A stretch of DNA of 35,299 nucleotides from Planctomycetota bacterium (GTDB taxonomy: Bacteria; Planctomycetota; JAJSAM01), in the NCBI GenBank assembly GCA_025459285.1, contig JALOQY010000020.1, positions 1-35,299 of the forward strand, given 5' to 3'. Of the stretch, positions 7,908 through 16,037 are shown piece after piece. The first letter of the stretch is position 1; each line of letters opens with the position of its first letter. The position numbers and the translations under genes are program-made. A model generated the notes under the pieces. That model saw only the letters and a list, made by a program, of their open reading frames with translations, made no database searches and was not told the DNA's origin.

Positions 7908-9650
7908 TCACTTGTCATTCTGGATTCCGAGGTTATGACGGAACCGTGACACTTCGAGACGGTCGGCATCCGTGACCGCCGCGGCGTCCGCGCGGGCCAG
8001 CAGGGAGGCCGCTTCGTCGATGCGACCCTGGTGGTGCCGGAGGACGGCGAGCATGAGCCAGGTCCCGGTGTCCGGGACCACTTCCGCGACATGGCGGGAC
8101 GCGACCCGATCGGCTTCGGCGAGGTCGGGGACGAGCAGCAGCGCCTGGAGCCAGAGGTCGAGGACCTTCGCTTCCCGGAGGCCGGAGTCGAAGGCGCGGC
8201 CGAAAGCCCGCGCGGCGTCCGGCCAGTGCGCCGAGTGACGATGGGCCCGGCCGAGCCAGAAGGCCACGGAGGGATTGGCGGGGGCCTCGGCGGCCAGTTC
8301 CAGGAGGCCAGCCTCGGCGGCGGGGTCGCGGCCGACGACGGAGGCGAGACGGTCGAAGCGGGCCGCAAACCGACCGTCGGGGGAGGGGAGGGCCTCGTTC
8401 TCGGCCCACGGGAGAACCCGCAGGCGCGAGCGCCCGATCCCGGCGGCGTAGGGGAAGCCGGCAAGCTCCGGAAGGCCCGTCCCGACGGGCTCGGCCAGCG
8501 GGGCGAGGGACCGGTAGCGCTCCATGGCGGCGGCGAGGGCGACGGGGACATCGGGTCGCGATGCTTCCTCCCGGGGATCCGCGGCGAGGTCGTAGCACTC
8601 CGTCCGATTCCCGCGAACGAGCTTCACGGTCCCCTCCCGCGCGGCGAAGAGTTGGGCCCAGCCCATGCGCCGGTATCCATAGAGGGTCTCGGAGCACAGC
8701 GGTCCGTCACCGGCGGGGCCGTGGAGGAGCGTCGAGGACGTGGTGGCGGCGGCGCCGGCGGCCTCGAGGATCGCCGTGGCGACCGATCCGAGGCCCACCG
8801 GGTCGGCGCGGGCGGCGCCGGCGGGGAGGCGGCCGGGCCACCGGAGGAGGAGGGGAACCCGGAGCGTGGCCTCGGTGAGCAGGTAGCCGTGGGTGGCCTC
8901 GCCGTGCTCCCCGAGCCCTTCGCCGTGGTCGGATGCGAACAGGACGAACGTGTCCGGTTCATGGCCTGCGGCATGGAGCGCGTCGAGGAGGACGCCGAGA
9001 CAGGAATCGGCGTAGGCGACTTCTTCGGCATAGGCCTCGGGCGTTCCCGGGGCCGCGCCGCGGCGGAACGCCGCCGGGGCCTCGTAGGGGTCGTGGGGGT
9101 CGAACAGGTGGACGAAGAGGAAGAACGGCCGCGGCGAGGAGGCGAGCCAGGAGGCGGCGGCGCGGGCCGTATCGCCGCCGGCGCGTTCGGCGTAACGGAC
9201 CTCTCCAGGGACGGCGGAATCCGGACCGTCGTAGACCGAGAAGCCGGCATCGAGGCCGGTGCGCGCGGCAAGGACGGACGAGGAGACGAAAGCCGCCGTG
9301 GTGTAACCGCGGGATTGCAGCTCCTCGGCGACGGTGCGAAACGGCCGGTTGGCGGCCGGAGGGAGAGGGCGGGGAGGATCGTTGTCCCGGAGGTCGTGGG
9401 ACGGCGGGGGAAGTCCCGTGAGAATGGTGGCGTGGGCCGGGAGGGTGAGCGGGCACGGCGTCACGCAGGTCTCGAAGCGGACACCTTCGGCAGCGAGGCG
9501 ATCGGCGCGCGGCGTGCGCGACGCGGCGTTCCCGTAGCAGCCGAGCGCGTCGGCGCGAAGGGTGTCGATGGAGACGAGGAGGATCGAAGGCGGAGGACCA
9601 GCACCGCAACCTGCGGCGAGACACGCGAGGAGGAGGATCGTCCGGAACAC
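7908..9650 (-). CDS. Sulfatase-fold (alkaline phosphatase superfamily) lipoprotein with C-terminal TPR-like repeats
   Basis: 580 aa. Lipobox LAAGC (Cys15) after a short hydrophobic signal, so probably membrane-anchored. The sulfatase/phosphodiesterase fold is clear: N-terminal metal motif SIDTLRAD (Asp29), FVHLFDPHDPYEAP, and the distal metal motif ASDHGEGLGEH. The activation site, normally C/S-x-P-x-R, reads T-L-P-A-H (Thr69, Pro71, His73) followed by ATILTG, so no formylglycine can form and the nucleophile is probably Thr69. After about residue 390 come helical TPR-like repeats, including VAFWLGRAHRHSAHWPDAAR. This architecture is known from many uncharacterised planctomycete and myxobacterial proteins; whether they cleave sulfate or phosphate esters is not settled. 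Start is GTG at 9650 with no strong ribosome-binding site. It lies between the ExbD operon terminator and the secretin promoter. Confidence 0.88.
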   Translation of the reverse strand: MFRTILLLACLAAGCGAGPPPSILLVSIDTLRADALGCYGNAASRTPRADRLAAEGVRFETCVTPCPLTLPAHATILTGLPPPSHDLRDNDPPRPLPPAANRPFRTVAEELQSRGYTTAAFVSSSVLAARTGLDAGFSVYDGPDSAVPGEVRYAERAGGDTARAAASWLASSPRPFFLFVHLFDPHDPYEAPAAFRRGAAPGTPEAYAEEVAYADSCLGVLLDALHAAGHEPDTFVLFASDHGEGLGEHGEATHGYLLTEATLRVPLLLRWPGRLPAGAARADPVGLGSVATAILEAAGAAATTSSTLLHGPAGDGPLCSETLYGYRRMGWAQLFAAREGTVKLVRGNRTECYDLAADPREEASRPDVPVALAAAMERYRSLAPLAEPVGTGLPELAGFPYAAGIGRSRLRVLPWAENEALPSPDGRFAARFDRLASVVGRDPAAEAGLLELAAEAPANPSVAFWLGRAHRHSAHWPDAARAFGRAFDSGLREAKVLDLWLQALLLVPDLAEADRVASRHVAEVVPDTGTWLMLAVLRHHQGRIDEAASLLARADAAAVTDADRLEVSRFRHNLGIQNDK

Positions 9651-9702
9651 GCCGGCGATGATGGGGAAGGGCTGTCACCCGGCGGTCATGCGCGGAAACG
9701 AC

Positions 9703-9730
9703 GCGGGGCGCGGCAGGTGCCGCGCCCCGC
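9703..9730 (-). terminator. Terminator of the TPR-ExbB-ExbD operon
   Basis: A perfect 12-bp GC stem (9703-9714 with 9719-9730) with a 4-nt loop AGGT, 24 nt after the second exbD stop. The minus strand continues GTCGTTTCC, a weak T-tract. Confidence 0.65.
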
Positions 9731-9753
9731 GGGGATGAAGGTTTCCGGATCCG

Positions 9754-10266
9754 TCAGCGATCGCCGACGTTCCGCTCCGAGTCCGGGTCGCCCGGTCCGG
9801 AGTGGGGCCGCCCGGGCGGAGGGGCACCGACGAACGTGATGTCCTTGATGTTCGCCTTCATGAAGGCGTCGATCGTCCGGATCACGTGCTGGTGGGGGAC
9901 CCAGGCCCAGGCATTGATCTCGCCGGGGATCTCGTCGTTTTCGGCACGGATCGCCTTGATCCGCTGGTCGAGGAGCGCGAAACCCTCGTCATCGACTCCG
10001 ATTTCGGCGTCGAGGAGCTTGACCCGGGTGCGGGTGTCCTCCTCGTGCCGCTTCAGTTCGACGACGATCTTCGGCTTCTCCTCCAGCTTGATCTTGGTCT
10101 TCGCGAGGCCGCGGTCCTTCGGCAGGAAGGCCGCGACTTTCCGCTCCAGCGCCTTGAACTTCATCGCGCACATGAAGAAGATGATGAGCTGGAACGTGAT
10201 GTCAATCATCGGGGTGAGATTGACTTCCATGTCCCCGCCGCTGTCCGGCATCTTGCCACGCGCCAT
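9754..10266 (-). CDS. ExbD/TolR family protein, second copy
   Basis: Peptidoglycan-side partner of an ExbB/TolQ proton channel. One N-terminal membrane helix (about residues 17-36) begins with TPMIDITFQL; Asp22 is the conserved, protonatable Asp of the family. The periplasmic domain is longer and more charged than usual (170 aa in total), with a Gly/Pro-rich tail GAPPPGRPHSGPGDPDSE. It differs strongly from the other ExbD (10312-10800), so the two probably form a heteromeric stator or drive different partners. It is the last gene of the operon, 45 nt after the first exbD, and a GC-rich stem-loop follows. The ATG at 10266 has GGAGCAG about 5 nt upstream. Confidence 0.9.
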   Translation of the reverse strand: MARGKMPDSGGDMEVNLTPMIDITFQLIIFFMCAMKFKALERKVAAFLPKDRGLAKTKIKLEEKPKIVVELKRHEEDTRTRVKLLDAEIGVDDEGFALLDQRIKAIRAENDEIPGEINAWAWVPHQHVIRTIDAFMKANIKDITFVGAPPPGRPHSGPGDPDSERNVGDR

Positions 10267-10311
10267 ACTCTGCTCCTTCCCCGGGGTGCCGGGGAACAGG
10301 CTAGCCGTATT

Positions 10312-10800
10312 CTACTTCACCTCGAAGTCCGCCGTCGCGAATTGCAGCTTGTAGATCCGGACGGAGGGGTCCGCGCAGGCCTGCATGACCCACTGGACCT
10401 CTCGCCAGCGGACTTCCCGGTCGCACCGGATGAGGACGAAGATCTCGCTGGGCTGGTTCGGGTCGTTCTCGTCGCGCTTCGTCTCGGCGTGGGTGAAGAG
10501 GACTTCCTTCAGGTTCTCGAGGTTGTAGATCTTCCCCTTGATCTTGACCACGATGTCCTTGGTCGTCGCCCAGTCATCGGCCTTGTTGATGTTGACGATG
10601 ACGCGCTTGTCCTTCTCGTCGGCCTTGTCCTCCACGGCCTCCGTGGAGAGGGGAAGCTTCAGGTTCTCGATCTCCTTCTGGGTCAGGTCGGTGACCACGA
10701 GGAGGAAGATGAGGAGCTGGAAGACGATATCGATCATCGGCGTCATGTTGAAGCCGAGGTCGGAGTTGCCGGCGCTCATGCTGACGTTCGACTTTGCCAT
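10312..10800 (-). CDS. ExbD/TolR family protein, first copy
   Basis: 162 aa, one membrane helix at about residues 22-38 in TPMIDIVFQLLIFLLVVTDL, with the conserved Asp24. The periplasmic part has an unusually lysine/aspartate-rich insertion (about 50-75) and a C-terminal domain ending EIFVLIRCDREVRWREVQWV..., the usual ExbD fold end. It pairs with the ExbB encoded 31 nt upstream; in ExbBD, TolQR and MotAB systems this pair turns proton flow into mechanical work on the outer membrane or cell wall. Start ATG at 10800, with AAGGAGC just upstream. The target of the work here is unknown, but the neighbours are exported TPR proteins and secretins rather than a TonB. Confidence 0.92.
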   Translation of the reverse strand: MAKSNVSMSAGNSDLGFNMTPMIDIVFQLLIFLLVVTDLTQKEIENLKLPLSTEAVEDKADEKDKRVIVNINKADDWATTKDIVVKIKGKIYNLENLKEVLFTHAETKRDENDPNQPSEIFVLIRCDREVRWREVQWVMQACADPSVRIYKLQFATADFEVK

Positions 10801-10831
10801 GGCTGCTCCTTAAAGCGGCCGACCCAGCGTC

Positions 10832-11542
10832 CTAGGTGGAGGACTGGGGACGGAACCGCTCGATGAGATCGGCGGCGATCGCCGTGAGTTCAACGGTGAG
10901 CTTGATGACGCGGTTCTTGAAGAAGAAGAAGAAGAACAGGCCGGGCATACCCACCATCAGGCCGAACATGGTCGTGATGAGCGCCACCGCGACGCCGCTC
11001 GACAGGTCGGCCGGGGTGACCGTCGCGCCGAGCCGCGTGATCGTGTCGAAGGCGCCGATCATGCCGAGCACCGTCCCGAACAGTCCGAGCAGGGGGGCGA
11101 TGTTGGAGATCATGGAAATCCAGCTGATCTTCTGCTGCAGCTTGAGGCTCTCCTCGTTGGAGGTATCCTCCACGGCCTTCTCCATGGCGGAGAACCCGGC
11201 GTTGATCTTGGGGAGGGCCGCGGCGAGCATGTTCGTGAGGAAGTTGGGCTCGGACTCGCACAGCTCGAGCGCGTCCTGGTACTCCTCCTCCTCGAAGAGG
11301 GCCTCGATCTCGTCGATGAGTTCCGGCGGCGCGATCTTGGTGCGCCGGATCGTGACGAAGTGCTCGATGGCGAGCGCGAGGGAGGCGATGGAGAGGCCGA
11401 TGATGATATAGCCGCACCACCCGCCGCCCACGATGATGTCGCCGACCGTCGACATGGCCTGCTTGCCGCTGCCGACCTGGGCGAGCGCGGTCCCCGCCGA
11501 GAAGAGCAGGGCAATCGCGGTCAAAGACACGAGCTTCTTCAT
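10832..11542 (-). CDS. MotA/TolQ/ExbB family proton channel protein
   Basis: Inner-membrane proton channel subunit, 236 aa. It opens with a signal-peptide-like stretch (MKKLVSLTAIALLFSAGTALAQ), then membrane helix 1 (IIIGLSIASLALAIEHF, about 45-62), a cytoplasmic loop with EIEALFEEEEYQDALELCE, and two helices containing the hallmark ISNIAPLLGLFGTVLGMIG (about 145-165) and GVAVALITTMFGLMVGMPGL (about 185-204). An unusual run of six Phe follows (encoded by a TTC repeat, plus-strand 10919-10936). The ATG at 11542 was chosen because AGGAG lies 10 nt upstream and the signal-like segment starts there; an upstream in-frame extension looks non-coding. Extra N-terminal signal sequences on ExbB are common in planctomycete-type operons. 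It sits 84 nt after the second TPR gene and 31 nt before the first exbD. Confidence 0.93.
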   Translation of the reverse strand: MKKLVSLTAIALLFSAGTALAQVGSGKQAMSTVGDIIVGGGWCGYIIIGLSIASLALAIEHFVTIRRTKIAPPELIDEIEALFEEEEYQDALELCESEPNFLTNMLAAALPKINAGFSAMEKAVEDTSNEESLKLQQKISWISMISNIAPLLGLFGTVLGMIGAFDTITRLGATVTPADLSSGVAVALITTMFGLMVGMPGLFFFFFFKNRVIKLTVELTAIAADLIERFRPQSST

Positions 11543-11626
11543 GCTTCTACTTCTCCTAAAAGTTGCACCTGACCTTACGGAAACCTTCATCTTCCGGTAA
11601 CCCTGTCGGGCCCGGCCAGCAAAATC

Positions 11627-12778
11627 TCATTTCCTCGCCCACTCGGTCTCCGGGTAGTACTGCCGGAGTTCCTTCTTCGCCTGCTCGGCCAGCCGCTTGT
11701 TCCAGTCGCCGCCGAGCTTCGCGAGGGCCAGGGACTTGAGCCACAGCGCCCGGGCGACCTCGCGGCGAGCGGAGAAACAGGTGACCTCGGCCTCGGTGAA
11801 GCTGAGAAGGGCGTCGCGGGGTTTGTCGTCGAGGAGGCATCGTCCGAGACCGTTCAGTACGGCGGCCTTCACCTGGTCTTCCTGGGGGTACTTCGCGGGG
11901 AGACCGGAGAAGTAGTCCTTCGCGCGGTCCCAGTCCTGCTTCGCGCCGGAACTCTCGGCCCACGCGACGCGTGCCCAGCCCTGCTCGACCACGGCGTCGA
12001 TTTCCGCCGCCCGCAGCTCCTTCTGCCACTTCGCGGGTTTCGCGAACCGGAGCTCGCGCTGGGCCAGCGCGACCACGTTGTCGAAGGCGGTGACCGCCTC
12101 GGCGTTCTTGCCCTCCGCCATGAGGATGGTCGCGAGGAGGCGCGCCCCCCGTACCTGCCAGAGGGGGTTCTTGATCGTCTCGCCGGTCTTCTGGATGGCC
12201 TCGGCGGCCGTGCGGGCGCCGTCCCAGTTCTTCTGGAGGATGCAGACGTCCGCGATGCCGCCGCGGATCTCCTTGAACCAGAGCGACTTCGGGTTCGCCT
12301 TCAGGGCCTCCTCGAAGGCGCTCAGGGCTTCCGCGAGGCGGGAGGTCTCCTGCTGTCCGAGGGCGAGGAGCGCCTGTCCCTTCCGGAGGGCGGCGGCCTC
12401 GAGGAGCCACGGCCGGGCGCGCCCGGCGTCCACGGCGTTCTTCGCGCCGTCGAAGTCGGAAATCGCCGCGGCCCACTGTTCGTTCCGGAGGTTCCGGAGG
12501 CCGTCGAGGAACACCTTGGGGGCGTCGCCGTAGATCAGGTCGTCCACCCGCGCGCCTTCCTTTTCCTGGGCGGTCTTGCCGCCGCGGAGGGTGTACTTCA
12601 CCTTGTCGTAGGTCGCCTCGTCTACCCGGATCCGCTCCATCTTCTGGGGCTTCCCGTCGTCGTCGAAGAACCGGAGGACGTCTCCGTACTCCCGGTCGAT
12701 CGTCTCGTCCTGGGCCAGGACGGAGGCCGGGACGGCGGCGAGGAGCAGCACGATCGCGATCGATTGCAGGGTCTTCAT
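11627..12778 (-). CDS. Exported TPR-repeat protein (383 aa)
   Basis: Predicted periplasmic protein: signal peptide MKTLQSIAIVLLLAAVPASV with a likely cut after LAQ. No catalytic motif seen. From about residue 85 it consists of helical pairs of the TPR/TPR-like type, for example RLAEALSAFEEALKANPKS and KNAEAVTAFDNVVALAQREL. Such proteins act as scaffolds. The ribosome-binding site GGGAGGT overlaps the end of the upstream 969-aa gene and the gap is only 3 nt, so the two are translationally coupled. Its place directly before exbB suggests that it belongs to the same envelope machine. Specific function unknown. Confidence 0.85.
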   Translation of the reverse strand: MKTLQSIAIVLLLAAVPASVLAQDETIDREYGDVLRFFDDDGKPQKMERIRVDEATYDKVKYTLRGGKTAQEKEGARVDDLIYGDAPKVFLDGLRNLRNEQWAAAISDFDGAKNAVDAGRARPWLLEAAALRKGQALLALGQQETSRLAEALSAFEEALKANPKSLWFKEIRGGIADVCILQKNWDGARTAAEAIQKTGETIKNPLWQVRGARLLATILMAEGKNAEAVTAFDNVVALAQRELRFAKPAKWQKELRAAEIDAVVEQGWARVAWAESSGAKQDWDRAKDYFSGLPAKYPQEDQVKAAVLNGLGRCLLDDKPRDALLSFTEAEVTCFSARREVARALWLKSLALAKLGGDWNKRLAEQAKKELRQYYPETEWARK

Positions 12779-12781
12779 CGT

Positions 12782-15691
12782 CTACCTCCCGAGGTTCCGC
12801 AGTTCGGTCTGCGCCTTCTCGTTGACGGCCGCGAACTCCTTCTCGAGGCCGGAGTTCTTGAGGACACCGAGGCTGCTGAAGCTCTTGTACTGCTCGACGA
12901 CGTTCTTCAGGGCCTGGGGGTCACGGAAGGCCATTCCGTAGTTGAGCCAGATCTCGTGGAGGAGGAGTTGCCACTTCCACCAGTCCGCGGTGTACATGCG
13001 GGACCGGTCGACCTTCAGGAGGATCTTGATGAGCGTCATCCCGCGGACCATGTCCTCCTGCTGCATGAGCTTCAAGTAGGCCTGCGCGAGGCCGTACATG
13101 ATGCTGGGGACGGCCCGGATCTTCTTCATGAGCTCCTCGAGGACGGCCTGGGGGAACTCCGACATCTTGAGGATCTCCATCACCCGGGCGCGCGCGCCGG
13201 CGTCAGGGATCAGGAGTCGCTCGAAGACGTTCTTGGCGTCGGCGAACTTGCCCTGGGAGATGTAGATCTCGGAGAGCATGACGGAGATGCCGTCCTCCTT
13301 CTTCACGATCTCCTTCTTCTCAGGGGTCTCGCCGGCGATCGCGTCGAGGCGCTGGTTGTAGATCTCCAGCGCCTTCGTCAGCGCCAGCTCCGCCAACGCC
13401 CACTCCTTCAGCAGGTAGTACCACCCGCCGATCGTCTCCCACTCCTCGGCGGTCACGCGCTCCTTGCTCTTCATGTACTCCGCCATGTAGTCCGCGGCCT
13501 TCTTCAGGGCGGCCTGCCAGATCGGCCCGCGGTCGGCCTTGTCGGGGGCTTCGTCCGCGGCCCGCCGGAAGGCGTTCCCGACGGCGTAGAGGGCGGAGGC
13601 CGTGCCGGACCACTCGGCGTACTCCGAGCGCATCCGGAGGGCTTCCTGCTCGCCTTCCTCGAGCTTCTTCAGCTCCACGAGGGCCAGGACGCGGGCGAGT
13701 GCCACGAGGGGGAACCACGACCTCGTGTTCTCGTCGGCGTAGGTCTTCTCGAAGCCCTTGAGGATATCGAGGACCTTCGAGGGCTCCTTCATGCGGGAAT
13801 GGCACATGGCCGAGTAGTAGGTGCAGATCGCGAGGGACTGCTGCCGGTTGGCCTTGCGCTCCGGGTCGGTGGTCACGTTCTCCGGGTTGTCGATGAACTT
13901 CCGGACGGAGTCGAAAGTGGAGAGCGCCTTCCTGTAGTCCTCGGTCTTGAAGAGGACCTCTCCGATGCGCGCGAGGGCCTTCTCGTGCAGGATGGAAGTC
14001 TTCTGGACGCCGGCCAGGCGCTCCATGGCGAGCTTGTAGAATTCGGCGACCTTCTCGGCGCCCGAGCCCCGGGCGGTGTCCGCATCGTCGATGTAGTCGG
14101 CGCCTTCGAAGTACTGGAGGTCGATCGACTTCGGGTGTTTCGGGTACTGCTCGGCGAAACGGGACCGGGCCTTCTTCTTCAGTTCCTCGAACCACGGGTC
14201 CTGCGTGACCGCGAACTGGCCCGTGGCCGCTCGATAGCGGTAGTAGGCCGCGTTGCCGGCCTCGGCCTCGTCGATCTTCCGGAAGGTGGCTTCGATGTGA
14301 TCGAAAGCGTAGTAGGCCTCCAGGTACTTCTCCGCGCGGAGGTAGCAGTCCCCGATCTGCATCCAGGACGGGATCGTGAACTGCTTGAGCTGCGCGTCGC
14401 CCTCCGCTGCCGCGATGACCTGCTGGAAGGAGCGGACGGCGTCATTCCACTCCCGCGACGTCTTGCGGCCGAGGGCGGCCTTCATGAGGACGTCGGGGGG
14501 GAGGGAGAGCGATCCGCCGTGCTCGGAGATGATCTCGTTGATGAGGGCGTTGGCCAGGTAGTTGGTGCCGGGGGCCCAGGTCTCCGTGCTCATCAGGCTC
14601 TCGGCCTTCGTGCTGATCTCGGTGGCCCTCTCGAGCGCTCCCTTGGCATCGCCCATGTTCTTCAGGATGCGGGCGTAGGCGAGGAGGGCGCGGTGGCCGT
14701 AGTTCCGGGACAGGACGTCGGGGAGCCGCTGGAGCATCTCCACGGCCTTCTTCGCCGCCTCGTCGCGGAAGTCGCGGCCGTCCTTCACGCCGAGCTGGTC
14801 GCAGTACTCGAAGAGCTTCCAGTAGGCCTGGAGGTAGAGGTCGCTCCACTTGAGGTAGTTGCCCGTGTCCGTCTTGGGATCGGGCACCGGGTAGCCGAAG
14901 GCGGTGGAGAACCACTCCATCGCCTCGTCGGGCTGCTCCAGGTCCTGACAGGCGAGGCCCAGGTAGAAGTAGGCGTAACCGCCGAGGATGTTCTCCTCGT
15001 TCTCCCAGACGAACTTCGTCAGCTTCTCGATGGCCCGCTCCATCGTGCCCTGGCGCTCGGCGCCGCCGGGAGTGTAGAGCTGCCCCTTGTTGTAGTGGGT
15101 GGCGGCCTCGAAGAAGCGCGCCCGCCGGGCATCCCAGTCCAGGTCGCGGAAGCGGTCGGACTCGGGGTCGAGGTCCTCGAGTTTCTTCTCCATCGAGTCG
15201 GCGGCGCCCTTGAAGAGGTCCGTGGCCGAGTCGTAGGCGTCCTCGGCCTTCTTGCGGAACTCCTCGGCGCGGCCGGGGTCCTTCTCCTTCTGGTCCGAGA
15301 GGAACGACCCCTTGCTCTGGAGCATGATCCCGATCTCGAACTTCGCGTCGGTCTGGCGCGGATGGGTCGGGTAGCTCGACAGGAACTGCGTGAAGCCGGC
15401 CTCGGCATCCTCGAATCCCTTGAGGATGTCATCGGGGTTCTGCTTCGGATCGTTCCGGATGTCGAGCACCTTGGCCTTCTTGAGCAGGGCGAGGCCCAGC
15501 TCCCCGTTGGCCCGGTCCTCGTTGCTCCGGGAGGTGTCGCGGATGATCGCCTCGAACTGCTCCTGGGCGAGGTCGTAGTACTTGAACTCGACCAGGCCCT
15601 GGGCGAACTCGAAGTCGTCCTTGCGCGCGGCGCTGGCCGCGGCGGCCAGGGCGAGCAGGAACACGAACCCGACGGCAATCGTGCGTTTCAT
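12782..15691 (-). CDS. Large exported TPR-repeat protein (969 aa), first gene of the ExbBD operon
   Basis: Signal peptide MKRTIAVGFVFLLALAAAAS followed by an almost wholly alpha-helical chain of TPR-like repeats; examples are FAQGLVEFKYYDLAQEQFEA (about 28-47) and LGLACQDLEQPDEAMEWFS. There are no membrane helices after the signal, no cysteine-rich or enzymatic motif. Predicted periplasmic scaffold. The ATG at 15691 has GAGGAG 5 nt upstream; the in-frame 20 residues before it lack signal character and include the promoter-side leader. First of five genes (969-aa TPR, 383-aa TPR, exbB, exbD, exbD). This order is widespread in Planctomycetota and some other diderms but, to my knowledge, has no assigned job. 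Comparable TPR proteins work with TolQR-like motors in the myxobacterial Agl-Glt gliding machine. Confidence 0.87.
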   Translation of the reverse strand: MKRTIAVGFVFLLALAAAASAARKDDFEFAQGLVEFKYYDLAQEQFEAIIRDTSRSNEDRANGELGLALLKKAKVLDIRNDPKQNPDDILKGFEDAEAGFTQFLSSYPTHPRQTDAKFEIGIMLQSKGSFLSDQKEKDPGRAEEFRKKAEDAYDSATDLFKGAADSMEKKLEDLDPESDRFRDLDWDARRARFFEAATHYNKGQLYTPGGAERQGTMERAIEKLTKFVWENEENILGGYAYFYLGLACQDLEQPDEAMEWFSTAFGYPVPDPKTDTGNYLKWSDLYLQAYWKLFEYCDQLGVKDGRDFRDEAAKKAVEMLQRLPDVLSRNYGHRALLAYARILKNMGDAKGALERATEISTKAESLMSTETWAPGTNYLANALINEIISEHGGSLSLPPDVLMKAALGRKTSREWNDAVRSFQQVIAAAEGDAQLKQFTIPSWMQIGDCYLRAEKYLEAYYAFDHIEATFRKIDEAEAGNAAYYRYRAATGQFAVTQDPWFEELKKKARSRFAEQYPKHPKSIDLQYFEGADYIDDADTARGSGAEKVAEFYKLAMERLAGVQKTSILHEKALARIGEVLFKTEDYRKALSTFDSVRKFIDNPENVTTDPERKANRQQSLAICTYYSAMCHSRMKEPSKVLDILKGFEKTYADENTRSWFPLVALARVLALVELKKLEEGEQEALRMRSEYAEWSGTASALYAVGNAFRRAADEAPDKADRGPIWQAALKKAADYMAEYMKSKERVTAEEWETIGGWYYLLKEWALAELALTKALEIYNQRLDAIAGETPEKKEIVKKEDGISVMLSEIYISQGKFADAKNVFERLLIPDAGARARVMEILKMSEFPQAVLEELMKKIRAVPSIMYGLAQAYLKLMQQEDMVRGMTLIKILLKVDRSRMYTADWWKWQLLLHEIWLNYGMAFRDPQALKNVVEQYKSFSSLGVLKNSGLEKEFAAVNEKAQTELRNLGR

Positions 15692-15771
15692 GTCACTCCT
15701 CGGATCTGACGGCTCCCGCGAGGTCTCGTCCCGTCCGGGGTCGTCGCCCACATCGACCTGCCCCGGTGTAA

Positions 15772-15805
15772 GCGGACCTTTACGCGCGTGTAAAGCTCGG
15801 TCCGC
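15772..15805 (-). promoter_or_regulatory. Stem-loop in the leader of the ExbBD operon
   Basis: Nested inverted repeat: outer arms GCGGACC (15772-15778) and GGTCCGC (15799-15805), inner arms TTTAC (15779-15783) and GTAAA (15790-15794). It lies between the predicted transcription start near 15823 and the ATG at 15691, so it would form a hairpin in the mRNA leader or serve as an operator. Confidence 0.45.
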
Positions 15806-15829
15806 GGTGAGGGACGGGGCAAAAACCGC

Positions 15830-15857
15830 ATTGTAGGCAACGGGGTGCGCGGATCAA
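15830..15857 (-). promoter_or_regulatory. Promoter of the TPR-ExbB-ExbD operon
   Basis: TTGATC (15857-15852), a 16-nt spacer and TACAAT (15835-15830) on the minus strand. Both boxes match sigma70 consensus well (4/6 and 5/6). The leader would be about 130 nt. Confidence 0.55.
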
Positions 15858-15885
15858 CTATCCTCGGGCCTGGGGTCGGCATGGC

Positions 15886-15901
15886 TGCCATGTCCATGGC
15901 A
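15886..15901. promoter_or_regulatory. Palindrome upstream of the ExbBD operon promoter, possible operator
   Basis: TGCCATG-TC-CATGGCA is a perfect 7-bp inverted repeat about 29 bp upstream of the -35 box. An overlapping CATGG-CTG-CCATG sits at 15880-15892. The position fits an activator site; no regulator is known. The remainder of 15692-16037 shows no gene. Confidence 0.3.
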
Positions 15902-15987
15902 AACGCCGTACCGCGACGGGGTCCTTGGCAGGTAACCCCCATGGTACCGCCGGACTTCGCCGCGTCAAGCGTGGAGGAGGCCCGGTG

Positions 15988-16023
15988 AAAAAAAGGGCCC
16001 CGCCGGCAAGGCCGGCGGGGCCC
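15988..16023 (-). terminator. Strong Rho-independent terminator of the intact secretin operon
   Basis: A perfect 13-bp GC stem (15995-16007 with 16011-16023) with loop AAG is followed on the minus strand by seven T (plus-strand A run 15988-15994). It lies 15 nt after the secretin stop codon. Confidence 0.93.
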
Positions 16024-16037
16024 GGGTTCGTCGTGTA

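Noticed and set aside
11543-11626. Attenuator-like hairpin before exbB (CGGAA...TTCCG)
   Set aside because: Only about 5 bp with a loose loop, no T-tract and no evidence of a separate promoter; left as plain intra-operon spacer.
12764-15709. 981-codon plus-strand open frame opposite the large TPR gene
   Set aside because: Leu/Glu/Val/Gly-rich shadow without family motifs; the minus strand has signal peptide, ribosome-binding site and TPR repeats.
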